The notes: a model not told the origin generated them from the sequence alone. A DNA stretch of 64,000 bases from Leucocoprinus leucothites (GCA_013368445.1 JAACJO010000009.1:496001-560000); one strand, 5' to 3'; positions 46,043-58,950 are shown, counted from the first letter of the stretch. Program-made: numbers and translations.

Positions 46043-47384
46043 TAGGTATGGCTACTCACAGTTCCCCTTCTATACACACCCACAGTCTAATAACTCCTTT
46101 CAGTGTGCTATTCCATGCTTTGAAGGCCTATTACCAGATCCTCATAACTCACTCATCATGAAACTCCTCTATTGTCTTGCTGAGTGGCATGCACTTGCTA
46201 AATTATGAATCCACACTGATGTGACTCTCCAAATACTGAGTCAGCTCACTCAGGAGTATGGCATCCTCATCTGATGGTTTTGTGATCAAACATGTACTGC
46301 ATTCATGACAGTGGAGCTTCCTTGAGAGGCTGCTGCTCAACAGCATCAGCAAGGTTTAGGCCAGGTTTCAAATATAAGTGCTAGTTTGGAATGTTGCTTG
46401 AAGCCATTCAACATATCAACAGTCAAACTTCACTTCATAGGTGATTATGTAGCCCACATACAGCATTTTAGCACTACAGATTCCTACTCAACCCAGCTTG
46501 TACATTCCCAGCTGATTTATCTATGTCTTTTGCTGATACTAAGTGTTCAGGGTGAACAAGCACATCACACTGTCAAATGGCTATATGGCTTGACAAACAA
46601 GAGAGACCCCATGCATCAAATCAGTGCTAAATATGCCTGTCAGCAGCTTTTCTGTGAAACCAAGGTGCAAGAGAAACAAGAAACTACTCAAGCTGAACAT
46701 ATAGAGAAACACTATGTGGTCGCACACTATACTGATGACCCCATCAACATTTATGACTTTGTCTAAGACAACACTGTCTGAGACAACACAGATCCCACAA
46801 AGAAGGTATGTAATTCACTTAAATTTAGTGACTTTCCTAACATTGTATTTTTGTAGGGCTTTATTTTAAAGCTGAAGGATCACTTACTAGGTCATATCCT
46901 CAATCACAAATTTGATGCAGACATGTATGATGATTTTACTGAAACAGACCATAATGCTATACAGATCCAGAACACCATCTATTGTCATCAAACAATCTGT
47001 ATCAATTACATGACTTATGACATTTGACATGACTATGATATCTTGAACCCATGAAACTGTCCTTTTTGCATGGTTGCCTCAGCAGAATCTGACCTGACTG
47101 AAAACACCCATCCTTTTTGGTACACAGCCATTATTGGTATTTTTCATGTAGATGTGCAACACATAGGGCCTTGGTCAAGAAGTACTGGCTGGAAAACAAT
47201 GGATCTCCTATGGGTTCAGTGGCTGGAGGTTGAGCCAGATCACTGCTCTGGCCATACTCTTGCTCAACTACCAAAGTTTGGTTTTGTTGAGCACTCTGAT
47301 GAGTATGTGTTCAGCTTTCTCAACCTAGCACATGTAATCCAAGGATGTCATTTGATTCCAGCATTTTCTGGAGGACCCTTTTAA

Positions 47385-50300
47385 ATTATGAGGGAAAAAC
47401 TGAGGCATGGCCAAATAGCAAGGTTGAGGATTGGGTCAATTACTATGTTAACATGTAGGTCACTTCACCCTCTTGTTCATCATTACATGAGTTGATAGGC
47501 TGATCAATAGGTTTGCCAATTGTGATATGTATATGAGGCACCTTCAGATAGGTATTGGCTATTAAGGTGATCATGCCCCCAACATGTTTCAAGGGGCAGA
47601 GGATCACAGTGCATATGTCTTGCATCCAATTAAGCAGGAGGCAGGTCACCACAACATGGAGGAAAGCTTAGAATGTAGTAGAGATATCAGGGATACAGAA
47701 GGGGACAACTTTGAGATAAATGAGGGGGCAAATAATGAAGAGGCTTCAGATACTGAATCTGTTGCTTCTGAAGATGAATTAGAGGCTTATGATGCCTTTT
47801 AGGCAACAACAATACAGGCTGATGCCTGTGACAGTGGTCTGAACTGGCTTGAGTTTACTGCTGTAAATTGTACTCAACATTATTTATTGCTTTGGTTTGA
47901 TGAGTGCTACTGTACAATGAATCAAGTTGAGGTAAATTGATTAATACAAAGAGACCAGTGACATCAAGTGCCAATTGGCCTCAAACAATAATCAAAGGAA
48001 CTAGCCAGTGGCAACATAGCTTTGTTATGATATAAATAAGAATTCATATCCTGCAAAGCTTGACAATTTGGTTTTGGTATAATTTCATTTGCAATGCTAT
48101 ACTGACAAGTCAAGGAGGTACAGTCATGCATTACAAGCCAACTATCAAGTGAGTATCAGTCTGTCATGATAAATATATTTTGTGAGCATTTATATATCAT
48201 TGTGATTAACCATTGGTCACATGCAACTGATGAGACTTAAGTTAACAACACATTATCTATTCTCTTCATAATAGTTATATCAAGTGAAGTGAATATCTGA
48301 TTATGGACCTCAATATAGTCCCTGATCAGATCAACCCAAGTCCATCACGGTTAAAGCTTAAATCACAATTATAGAAATTTCCTGATGCTGAACCAGTTGA
48401 GTGTGTTGAGCAAAGGGTAAAGAACTGAAGGGTCCAGAGGCTTTGTAATGAGCTATAATTTCCAGCTAAATTAGAGATAGCTGATAACTGTAGTTGCTTA
48501 AAGTTGGAAAAGTGGAAAGGCAGGCATGGCTTGGTATCTTGTCACCCTGTGCAAGCATCAGAAAATCCTTTTTTTTCTGATTCAGCCTTTTAGCTCTCAT
48601 CAGTGAACAGCAACTTGTCAAGCCATCATAATACCTGATAAGAGATTATAAGACTGTGGCTTGTCTTTTTTAGCTTCTGCTGGGATGTGGGAATCTAGCA
48701 TTTCATACACAATAGGCTATCAAGCTATATTGACTCCATACAGGTCTGCCATTTTCTCATAACAATAATTGCTAGTTGAAAACCATTATACACTGCTAAT
48801 CAGAATGTTGTTGAATGATCACAGACTCATAGTAGTTTATCATTTGTCCCCTATATGGTAACCCACTAATAGATATAATAATACGAGTTTTTTTACCCGT
48901 GCCTTCGGCATGGGGGCTGTGTGATGTTTAATCTGAATTTGAAAATTAAGATTAATTTCTGAATTGTCCACCCACCATAGACTTTGCCCATGCCTTGGGT
49001 GCAGGGGGAGGGTTTTCTATGTAAATCTTAGTTTGTGAGATGATTGGCCTTCCTGTGCCTAAGTCTATGTCAAGTGCCCATGTGTGCAAGGCAGGTAATG
49101 TTTATTTTGCACTTATCAAGTGCTTAAGTGCCAGTATACAATCTGATCCCTTTTGAAATACATTTTGATTTTTAAGTGTGGACAAGCACATTTCCCGCAC
49201 TTATTGCATGTCTAAGTGCCCATGCCCATGCAACATTAAGTCCAAATTTTGAACTTGAATAAATCTGAGGTAGAAGCTCTCTCCTCTCCCTGTATGTCCA
49301 AATTTAATTGGTTTGTGAGATCACTGACCGCCCATACCCAAGTCCATTTACATGCCCATGCCTATGCCTATGCTCATGTGGTGTAGGGACTTTGATCTAC
49401 TTTCTCGCGCTCATTGAGCGTTTAAGCGCCCACATGTGCATGTTGTACATTAGAGTAGGGCTATTCATATTTATCACATAAATTTAAATTCAACTCAAAT
49501 ACTCAGAAAAATTTAATCACTACATGTGGATAAGACCCCCCTCTTTCTTGTGCATCTAACCCCTACTGTGAGTGGATGTGATATCTAATATGTAAGGTTT
49601 CTCATGTCTAAGAGCCTGTGTGCATGCACAATAGCCTGGGGCCCCCATCAGCCCCAGCCTGGAAAAGCTGGGTTCAAACCCTGTCCTTGATTGTGGACTA
49701 CATGTTGACACCATGTGATTTCTACCACTCGGAAGGAGGAAAGCAAAATGGAGGCCATTAAGCTGCAGTGCTATGTGCAGCAATGCATTGTGTTAGGTGT
49801 AGGAAGGTAACCCAATAAGGGTACTAACACCAACCACAGCCATAAGGGGGGTCTGGGGTATGGAAGTAGGGTTATGTGATGAATGATGGGAGCCTTTGGC
49901 ATTTTGGCACTGATATACCAAATTCACACTGACTACCAACCTACTACAAACCTAGAGAATGAGGTGGAACTCCTATGAAATCTGGTACCCAGCAAAAGGG
50001 CCATCTGCTGTGACCATCTCCAACCATCCACTCAGCAACTCACTATCCACATTGGTGCAGTGACTGTGATGATAACATAGTGACTGAAGATATGGGACTA
50101 TCCTCCCTTCATTACCTTTGGAGCTAGGGTATATAGATAGATATTGGGCTATGCCTGGGGGTCTGTCTGTGTACATTACTTGCTGTAATTAGCGCATGTT
50201 CACTTGTCCATGGTTAATAAATTGAATCTCTCTCTCATCAGCCCTATTGATGACTTTCTCATGGCTGATGCGTAAATAAGCGCTCATTGATGCGTTCTGA

Positions 50301-51480
50301 TCCAGCCATCAGTAAGCTTCTTGTGCTTGATGCACACACATTTCACCCTTCAGAGCTCATTTTCTCATGCTCAAATGCGAATTCAGTGCTAGAAGGCGTG
50401 CAAATTACCTACCACCAGCCAGTATGAAGCATCCATCAGTGCTACAACATCAGTGGCAGCCATTTGGACTGTGGGAGGCCCCATCACTTACTTTCCTGTG
50501 CCTGTATGTGGCACAACACTTACAGCGAGAAAGGGTCCAAGCTGCTGACATAACCCATGGAAACTTGAGCACTTGTCTTGGTACGGTAGTTATGGGACAA
50601 CTTTGCTGACCAATTGCTGACCAATTCTGACTAAGCTTACAAATCCTTCCCCCACATCCCATTCTTTATAGATATGTTGAGGTTAAACATTAAACAATTG
50701 GCACAACACATCACAAGTCCACAGTCATCCTTTAATCACCATACTCACCATGTAGAGGGCATGCTCAACTATTTAGCTGAATTTGGTCTTGTACCCTAGG
50801 TAGTTTCGGGGTCCTCTAAACTTCATAATTATATTCTGATTAGTCTCAGTAGAGGACTAGGTGGAAATGGCACTCCAAGTTTAGGTAGTACAAAATGTAT
50901 AGAGTGAATGTATTTTGGTGCTGAGTCATCAGGGACACAACCCCGTGAAAGTGCAGGGTGACTCAACCTGTAGGTTCCTTCCAATGGCTGTGGCTTGAGC
51001 TCAGCATAAAAAGAACCTCCCAATAGCCTATATACATTCAGTTTTACCTCCACTCATCTCTTCTCACCCACCAATATTGGTTATCCTCCAACCTTCACAA
51101 AAGGTATGCCACATATGCAACAGATGTCACATATCTAATTTGAACCATCTACCCCCCCAAGCTTATTAACTCAGCCTCGATCTACAGAACCCAACAACTT
51201 CAAGTTAGTGTAAGTCAGATTTTCTAAAGTGTGTTCACACATCCTTTGTTTGACTCAGATATTCTAACTTATTTTTTTTGTTACATTATCAGGTCTCGGC
51301 AGTCAATGAGTCAGGTAAGGGACCTCATTTCGAGGACTGATGGTGGAGTCATCATAATTATAGTAATAGCAGTAGTAGTATTATTATTATTATCATGGCC
51401 CTTGATTTTGTGATCTTGTAGTACCGAGCTAATATAAAACACATCTCCCTGCTAACTCTCTCAAGCATGATTTTCACATT
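47385..51480. other. Right part of the transposon block: degraded repeats
   Basis: No gene. Noted: an imperfect hairpin CCCGTGCC-TTC-GGCATGGG at 48896-48914 after a T run. Between 48980 and 49440 the words GTGCCCATG and AAGTGC recur in diverged copies. A stretch with B-box-like GGTTCAAACCC lies at about 49671. A possible solo LTR at about 49791-50241 has a TATATAG box and an AATAAATTGAAT signal, but no target duplication was found. CpG returns to normal near 51480. Confidence 0.4.
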
Positions 51481-52120
51481 CTGATATGCAGTGTACGGGT
51501 ACAAGGATGGTGATTGGCGGTGATCTCACACAATGCCAACCCAGGATGATCTTGAATGACTCTGATCTTTGGTGAAAAAGTGGTATATGAGTTTCAGTGT
51601 ATGATACCATTTATGAAGAGGGGAGGGCCTGGCGGGGCATGATGAACACCTGACAGAATCATAGCAGTTATGAACTTGTACAAGCATGGCAGCATATTAT
51701 TGGGAATATTAACAAAACACCGCGTTGTCGGGGTTTAAAATCCCCATCATCAGATTATGAGAGATTTTACCTCAGACAGTATCCCGACGCCATCTGACAG
51801 CCTCAATAGACCACCCTTACCGTGACTTTCTTTTTTTCCTGATGAGGAAAAGAGAGTGGCTGTGTCAATGAGCTCTAGCAGCGAAGATCTTAGCGAAGCA
51901 CGGATCTGCCAAGGACCCCGTCCTGCTTTTCTGGGAGTAGCATTGACACCCTTCCCAAATTCTTCCTCTGGTTTATATATAAAACTACACATATGCTTCA
52001 ATTTTTCCCCAGAAATCCGAGTCCGAGACTCCCTTTGAAGGTCGAGGGCCACGCCCCCGAGAGTCTAATTTTCTTCCCCGGCCTACTTGCATCATTTCTA
52101 GTTGTTCCCTTACTTCCAAC
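51481..52120. other. Upstream region of the second NACHT gene
   Basis: Ordinary CpG content returns here, marking the right edge of the decayed block. No gene; holds the promoter and leader of the next gene. Confidence 0.4.
51974..51984 (+). promoter_or_regulatory. TATA box upstream of the second NACHT gene
   Basis: TATATATAAAA, 137 bases before the start codon at 52121. Confidence 0.4.
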
Positions 52121-53673
52121 ATGCCCTACCTGCAGACCTCCAAAGACCCTGCGAATAGATTCAACGAGCGAAAGCAAAATGAGCCGCCGCCAGCAACTAC
52201 AGCTATCACTCCCGCACATACCCTTACAAACGCTCAGCGCCCACCAACCAACTATCATCTGATCACACCTAGCAGTTCTACAGCTTTGGTCTCCAGGACA
52301 GGCGATTACCCTTTTGGAGAATTAAACGACTTGCAAGTATCACGATTCCAACAGGCGCAGCACCTAATCAGCCCCCCGACCAAGGTCAACATAGATCAAG
52401 ACGGCAATAGGCCTTCTAACGGTTTGGGCCATTCCGAACCTCCGGTCAATGATTGTGCGAACGTCAGGGACAACACACTGATTATCACAAATGATCGACT
52501 CAAGGACAATGTGATGTCACCTTCAAATAGTTAGTAAACCCAGCTCTGTTCCATCGCTTATGCATTTGTTAATAGACTGTATCCAGCATCGAATCAATTA
52601 CAGGGAGGTGACTTCTTCCATAGAGCCTCGAATATTGCGTTCAGCGCCCCAGTGACTATGATATCTCACACTGTTGACTCGAAAGAGTCTAGATTGGGTA
52701 TGTCACCTTAGCTGGCCAACAATTCATCAATAAAGGCTCATATCCTTCAGTGATACGACACCTTGCAGACAGAGGGATGCCTGCAGCCATACACGATTCA
52801 TCCGCTCGAGCATACCCACCACGATGTCACGAAGGCACCCGCATGACACTACGAAACAGTATTGTTAACTGGTGCAACAATCCTGACCGCCGGCGGAAAA
52901 TGCGGTGGTATATGGGTCCAGCCGGCGTCGGGAAATCGGCCCTTGCTCAATCCGTCGCTGAAGACTTAGCAGGTAGAGGACTTCTCGGCGCTACCTTCTT
53001 TTTCTCTCGTCTGGCCCAGCTAGATGATCCCGATGCTGTGATTCCGACACTCGCCTACCAGCTCGCCATGAGGAACCCCGACTATAAACACCTCATTACG
53101 CAACGTCTAGGAGATGACCCATTGATGCTCACGAAAAATCGCTCCACGCTTTTTAAGGAGCTCATTGTCGATCCTTTCCAATTGCTCGCGGCCTCAAATC
53201 GAAGTGCTGTGGAGACCCCATTGCTCGTCATTTTGGATGGATTAGACGAATGCAGGGACAAAGAGGCACAATGCGAGCTGATCCATCTTATAAACAATCA
53301 TATGAGGCGGGTAGCAAACCTTCCTCTGCTTTGGATGATCTGCAGCCGCCCGGAGTGGCACCTGAAATCTATCCTATCTGACGTGGATTATCCCGTCGAT
53401 TGCGAACAAGAAGAGATCAGCGTCGACGACAAAGAAGCGCAGGCAGACGTTAGACGCCTTCTTCAGTTTGGACTCGACAAGATCCGTAGGCGGTACCATC
53501 TACCGCTCAACTGGCCCTTGAAAGAACAGTTAGATCTTATTACTAGCACAGCGTCTGGTCACCTTGGTTTTGCTTCATTCATCCTTCGATTCATTTTTTA
53601 TTTTTTATTTCTTTTGTGGAGCATTAGATTTTCGCCGCTAGCCATGTTAGCTCTCAAGTCTCGCTATAAGTAG
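52121..53673 (+). CDS. NACHT-domain STAND NTPase, shortened at the C-terminus
   Basis: Three exons (52121-52529, 52587-52697, 52751-53673) join in phase to 480 residues. An N-terminal disordered region leads to LQGGDFFHRASNIAFSAPVT, a linker with IHDSSARAYPPRCHEGTR, Walker A GPAGVGKS, ATFFFSR, Walker B LVILDGLDEC and CSRPEWHL. After SGHLGFASFILRFI the family similarity stops and a hydrophobic tail (FYFLFLLWSIRFSPLAML) runs to the stop. Relatives go on for hundreds of residues, so the gene has lost its effector or repeat part. It could be a pseudogene or a minimal NACHT protein. Same family as the gene at 13818-16115 but clearly diverged from it. Confidence 0.75.
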
Positions 53674-54543
53674 CTGAGCTTACATACTCCTCCCGGGAAA
53701 ATGCTTTGTGCACGTCCGACGTCGTGTCGGGCAGTGTGGGCTCCTGTTTTATTTATTCCCTGTCATATTTCAACCATAATACTCACTACAATGCCGGGAC
53801 AGAGAGCGCAATTCGAGCAATGATCTTACCACATGAAGGTGCTAGAGCACCTAGCACACCTATCTGGGTACCCAAGGATCTAAGGATTGCGAAACCACAA
53901 AGGCTGTACCAGGCAATGGTAAATACACGATCGTTCAGCGGGTCAGCGCTTCGAGTGATGTCTCGATCGGAAGCTGAAGATATGCGGCAAACTCATTCGC
54001 GACGAGCTTTGTGGCAAACAGCTGAGAAACACGCAAAGATTTCAGCGCGAGGACAACTCAGGGGGAAAGCGATCGGATAGAAGGTGTAGCTAATGATCAA
54101 GTCGAGGGTAAGATAGCGAATACCAATAGTACCACTGGACTGAAGCGTCAGAGTGCTGACTAAAAGGATTCACCCCTAGATACAATGAAGAGCAATACCA
54201 TTCACATGCACTCATCGTGAAGGTCATCGATTGCGATTAGTGGATGAACGTTTGAACCATTAAACACCCAAACATGATCTAGGAAGATGCAGCCATTTTG
54301 ATGAAGCAGCACAGAGCAATACAGTTGCATCTATATCGAGAACAGATCGTCATGATGAAAAGAAGTAACTAGATGGGATCACGGGCGTTGAAGCCTCGGG
54401 GTATGCGAAGAGCAGAGAAGGGGTTCCGGCGAAATGGTAGCAACTGATGAGAGTTGGAGGGATACTTGTGGGTATGTAAATCGATTGCGGAAATCGTGAC
54501 TCGTGAATGTCAAACGTGAATGCAATGCCAAAACCGGAAACGA
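53674..54543. other. No recognised gene; includes the 3' flank of the methyltransferase gene
   Basis: A frame at 53706-54080 has no recognisable domain and may be the debris of the lost NACHT C-terminus. From about 54145 the sequence is the parent of the duplicated flank at 18130-18554. Confidence 0.4.
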
Positions 54544-55339
54544 TTAAGAGGATTTCTTGGCCTGGTTGGCGCGCTTGGTATAGATCATCGTTGTGAAAGG
54601 GCTGAACTACATGAGAAGGAATACGCAAACTAGAGAGGTGAGTACTTACCCTTCAAAGCGGAGCGCAATGGTGTAGACAGCCCAGACATAGAGGGTGATG
54701 AGGATACCAGCAGGCTTCTCGTACCAGAGGGCGGTAGCGAGGAAGCAGAGGGTACTCCCAACATACATCGGATTCTCTAGAACATTGAAAGGGAAGCTAA
54801 AAAGAACACAGCTAAATCAGTAACCTGTCAAGAACCACGCAATCACTCTCGCTTACCCAGTAACTCGATGGTCCATCAAAATGCCGAAATAATCACCCAA
54901 GAATGTACCGGTGATTCCCAAGGCCCAAGTAGAAGTGATGACAAATAATTGGCCCAAAGAAAACAAAACAACCGGAACATATGTCGCATATGGCTCAGGC
55001 AGGAGGGGAACACTAGGTTGATCCGCTAGTGCTTGGTGGTAGAGCGAGTCCCGGAGGATGCCGAAGGAAAAGATGAGGATGGCAAGGAAGTAGCAGCCAT
55101 AACGTGGATTGTTGTTGAATAAACGAGTTATGGTTTTATTATGATACTCTGTCAAGAAGATGCTTTGTCAGAAACAAGCCTTCCTGTATGTTCGGGAATG
55201 GACGATTACCGTTACGAGCAACAAAATTCCAAGCGGTTGGGTTAAAGGTAATAGATGCCAATACGATGAGCAATGATTTTTTGTCAAAGGCAGTGTTCGT
55301 GAGGAGCATCGAGACCAGTTCGTTCATCTTAGTCGCCAT
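54544..55339 (-). CDS. OPI3: Phosphatidyl-N-methylethanolamine / phospholipid N-methyltransferase (PEMT/Opi3 family)
   Basis: Integral ER-membrane enzyme that makes phosphatidylcholine by S-adenosylmethionine-dependent methylation of (methylated) phosphatidylethanolamine. Four exons (55339-55210, 55148-54857, 54796-54650, 54601-54544) join in phase to 208 residues, the family's usual size. It reads ITFNPTAWNFVARNEYHNKT, then hydrophobic CYFLAILIFSFGILRDSLYH, SLGQLFVITSTWALGITGTF and LGDYFGILMDHRVTG. The GFPFNVLENPMYVGSTLCFL block carries the conserved NPMY, and ALRFEGPFTTMIY precedes a KKSS tail that resembles a dilysine ER-retrieval signal. Four hydrophobic segments fit PEMT topology. A decayed partial copy lies at 18555-19081. 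Confidence 0.9.
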
Positions 55340-55609
55340 ATCGATGGTGAGGGCCTACCGTTTGGTGCAGCACGGTGCGGAGCGCTGTCGAGATTTTTTA
55401 CTCAATGCAACGTGGTAAGTATTCGAGGGAAATGCTTAGTCAGCTAAAAGAATCATGTGATAAACTAATTTTGGCAAGTGACTTGCCCTTCCTGAATCGG
55501 ACCGATCCAAAGTCGGTGACGTCAGGGCTAGATCACTTATACGGTCATCAATCGTAAGTCAGAACCTACGACCAGTACATTAGGCAAACATGACCTCAGA
55601 CATTCCATC

Positions 55610-56496
55610 ATGCTTTATCCTTCCTCTAGATTGGTACTGCGCACTTGTAATCCTGTTTTAAGAGCCTCTCATATCCCCTCTTCAGCCAGTCGCTCTGTAA
55701 CGAGAAACTCCCTGTTTTTGTCAAGAACCATGGCCACAGTTAAAGGATTTACATTGAAAGAAGCTATCAAAGACGACCACGATGAGGTATGTAACAATTT
55801 TCAATACGATATTATGCAAAGTCTAATCAAAACTTGAAGATGTACTTATATTTCGACGAATACAAGAAAAATAAGGGCAATGCAGAGGCTCAAGCCCGCT
55901 GGTCTCGCCTCTTTACCTGGGAGATTGCGCGTCATGCTGTTGGTGAAGAAATAGTCGTATACCCGCTGATGGAAAAGCACCTGGGCTCCAAAGGAAAGAA
56001 ACTTGCCGACGGTGATCGCTCAGACCACCAGGTATGCTGCCTCATTCATAATTTACTATTCAGCACCTGAAAGATCACATCCGAAAGTATGTCAAAGAGC
56101 GACTCTATGAGTTGGAGGGCTTGACACCGGGAACGGAGGAGCATGCATTAAAAATGCAAGACATAGTGGACCACTTGAAGCCCCACAACGAGAGCGAAGA
56201 GAATGAAGATCTTCCACTCTTGGAGGCCGCTATCGGATCTGATGAGAGCAAACGGGCCGCGCAGAGCTTCAAGAACACCAAGAAGTTTGTTCCTACTAGG
56301 TGAGATCTCTCACCGCTGATGATTGTTCTTTGCCTTGACCTCCGAGTAACTTAGGGCCCACCCTGGTGCTCCCAATCAACCTCCATATGAAACCCTTGCT
56401 GGTTTCCTCCAGGCTCCAATTGATAAACTCAAGGATTATTTCTCGACTTTCCCAAGTGCCGAAGAGAAACAGGAAGCGAAGCAGGGCCTGAATTGA
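55610..56496 (+). CDS. Hemerythrin/HHE cation-binding domain protein
   Basis: Four exons (55610-55786, 55840-56031, 56064-56299, 56355-56496) join in phase to 248 residues. The first 40 residues are rich in Arg, Ser and Leu with no acidic residue (RLVLRTCNPVLRASHIP), which suggests a mitochondrial presequence, with a second possible start at MATVKGFTLKEA. The four-helix HHE domain has its metal ligands in KDDHDE, RHAVGEEIVVYPLMEKHL and DHQHLKDHIRKYV, and in HLKPHNESEENEDLPLLE. Such domains bind a di-iron or other metal centre; the role in fungi is not settled. The C-terminus is Pro-rich (RAHPGAPNQPPYETLAG). Confidence 0.85.
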
Positions 56497-57550
56497 TATG
56501 ATTGACGATTAACTCTGTAGGCGATGTATCTGAGTCATCCTGGGGAATTATCAACACTGTATATGTAGCTTTTGACATAACAAATGTAACTTTGGCGCTC
56601 CTTTTCCTAAGCATTTCAGTCCATTAGTGTTACGTTTTTGGGTTTGAATCATCAGGCTACGCTTAGTTAAAATTTCGAGTGTTTGATGTCATTTCTATTG
56701 TCATTAAACTGTTATGCACCCACTCCTCGATATCAGGCCGAGCCCCGTCGGCTATTGAACTTGTTGGTAAACATCACGAGGTACTAGAGGGTGCCAGTAG
56801 ATTTTTCGAGTTCATGGCTATCTCCCGACCTGTCAACTGCTTAAGGCACGCAGTGTGGCGGACAGCTGCAATATGTATTGAATATAATTGAAATCCCAGG
56901 TTGCTACCTCGGAACTGGCAGGGTCTACTTATATGAACTAGCGCGTTACGGTACAATTCCCTCGTAAGCAAGTCACGCGCTTCCAGCTTCGTCAGCACTT
57001 GCTCAGCGCTCAGTTTTGATAGATGAGACATCAAGAGGTTGGGCTGGAGGGACGTATTAGCGTGCCGGACCGTGAAGTGAGGAGCCGCCGGGTGGGCGGG
57101 AAACTCACTTCGTGTATTTATTGTTGAGTCTCGCAATCGATGTCTGAGTGCCACGGAATGACATGCATTACGGGAGAAACTATTAATATAACGGACTGCC
57201 TCGTACGCAAAGTATCAATGGGTGGGCGGGAGGGAAAGAAAAGGAATTAGTTTAGTTTTGTGTCGATGTTGCGCTGATTCGCGAGATGTTTGTAGAGTAG
57301 GAAGGGGAACAAATTCGAGCTCCGCTTGCCCGACGCTGCTCTGCTGGACGGCGGGTGCCGGCAACTTCCGTTTGCTCAAACCTTCGACAGCGCCACCGAT
57401 ATGTGAGTTTTTCATGGTATTATGACCCTGAGCTATGGATAGTGGAAAAGCATAATACGTACAAGGTCATGCGAGCATATAAGACTATAGTGCGGTAAAC
57501 AATGACTATAAGCGCCCCTTTGGTTGTTTTCACACCGATTTCTCTCCCCC
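56497..57550. other. Intergenic
   Basis: 3' region of the HHE gene and upstream region of the next candidate. No gene supported. Confidence 0.35.
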
Positions 57551-58950
57551 ATGTCCACACTCTCAGCTACTAATGCCGCTTCCTTGTCCTTATCGCAAAC
57601 CTCAGATTATGACCTAGTTGTCTTAGGCAATGCGAACAAATTCGTTGGAGTTATGAGTATAGGAGGAAGTTTTGCATATGTGTGGGTGGTTATGGCGATT
57701 CGTCTTTGATCTTAGGCAGAGCCGCTAATCCCAGTGACTGAACGCATTTGATAGACTGTATGGAGTTTCATGTAGTCAAATAATTTGGTACTTCCGGTCG
57801 TACCCTCAAGATCCCTTAACATTCAAAGCTTTCGTGCGTTCACGTTTACTACTTCGGAATTTCGCAATGCTAAAATGACGAGCAGATCGGGTTCGTGGGT
57901 CTGGTAAGAACACCTCCGAGCTGGGATGTTTGACTGGCTCTCAACACTCACACGATGATCAATAGATTGATTCGATGAACCTGCTTTGGACGATATGGGA
58001 GTTATACTGGATGATGATCCTAAGGGGTATTGACCAAGATCCCAACTTTTTCGTTAACTGCGATTTCTGGTGCGGCCTGTTTAGTAACTAGTTTTCACAA
58101 GCATTCATTCACTGGATTCGTCTGGGCAGGGCAATTAACGTGCGTAAACTAATAATTTGGCTAGCCCTTCTTGCTGCTTATATTAACATCAAGCTTCAGG
58201 CTGTACTGATCCTAACTGTAGGTGCTATGCATTTCATGAGAGTATTCAACTAATGAGCAAATTTGTGCAAGGAACTTAATTGTGCTCTCGTCGAGCTGTA
58301 GGTTCCGCATTCATTCTCATTTCCTGTTTCGCAGCTCAGATGTTTCCAAATTTAGGTTCTTCATATTGCGAATGTGGCGCTGTGGGCTTTCTATCGTTGT
58401 TTTTTTTTCTCTCCCTCTGACTCACAGCGTTCATTAGTTGCAGAGAAAAAGCGACTAGCTATTTTTGCGGTACGTCATTTGAAGGCGAGGCAGGCACACT
58501 ATCTCACTCTTTGGCCTATCAGTTTGTTCCATATATTTTCTCAACAGGTGAGTCGAACAGGTCCAGTTCGAGTATTTTGAGATACATTCTGACTGGCTTA
58601 GGTTTCAACTTCAGTGAGTTCCACTCCATTTCTGTATTAATAACTCATTTTGATGTGGGGTGTTGCAAGGATACATTAAGGGAATGTGCGTCTTTTTTGG
58701 CCTGTGACTGGTCTGTCCAATATCTGAACATGCATACGACAGGATTGAAATCCCATGCTACCCGGAGATGTCGGTCAACAGCGTGCGTTCCCTCCAGAGC
58801 TAGTCGTGAAGAAACGTCATTTTTATCTAAATGTTGCCAGATATGGTTGATACTTGCTTACAGCCTCAAGATACTCTCAGACGGAATAATCGCAGGTACA
58901 ATGACTTGGTTATTGTACAACAGGAGCAGGGGGGTCCGACAAGAGTGAGA
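57551..58950 (+). pseudogene. Possible decayed multi-span membrane protein (DUF6534-like)
   Basis: From the ATG at 57551 a hydrophobic segment reads FVGVMSIGGSFAYVWVVMAI. After an apparent intron comes LYGVSCSQIIWYFRSYPQDP followed by LTFKAFV, a motif typical of a mushroom family of seven-span proteins. Then IDSMNLLWTIWELYW fits the next span. Beyond 58300 only fragments are seen and I could not build a continuous exon chain, so this may be a relic or a gene with many introns. Low certainty. Confidence 0.3.

Larger units (their letters stand above)
42495..47384 (+). mobile_element. Plavaka-family transposase remnant (CACTA/KDZ-related DNA transposon)
   Basis: The broken plus-strand frames follow the Plavaka order. 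First come ANYFGLWHSYTSCPSTNPDG and PYKYSVPGLLHQSLTSVI, then THLAEFGNTKAWPVYLMLGN with FMYSADYPEK. These are followed by DKGLFPCLHCLIH, LLHEVELGT and FEGLLPDPHNSLIMKLLYCL, then LAEWHALAKL and ISTVKLHFIGDYVAHIQHF, with DSYSTQL and LTNKRDPMHQ, and a C-terminal HPFWYTAIIGIFHVDVQHIG. Many in-frame TGA codons and almost no CpG (none seen in 42001-42900) show decay. A Tc1 element interrupts it at 44449-46042. Terminal inverted repeats of the Plavaka element were not found. Confidence 0.8.

Noticed and set aside
49560..49783. Minus-strand frame with TGFEPSFSRLG-like sequence
   Set aside because: This pattern arises from reading a tRNA-like B box (GGTTCAAACCC) backwards; not a protein.
51339..51412. 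Hydrophobic frame (IIIIVIAVVVLLLLSW)
   Set aside because: Encoded by an AT-rich AGTAGTATTATTATT simple repeat; not a credible membrane protein.
36813..51480. CRISPR-like or phage-like arrays among the short repeated words
   Set aside because: Repeats are diverged and irregularly spaced, and the genome is eukaryotic.
56774..57154. 126-codon minus-strand frame
   Set aside because: No recognisable family and no splice partners; probably chance.
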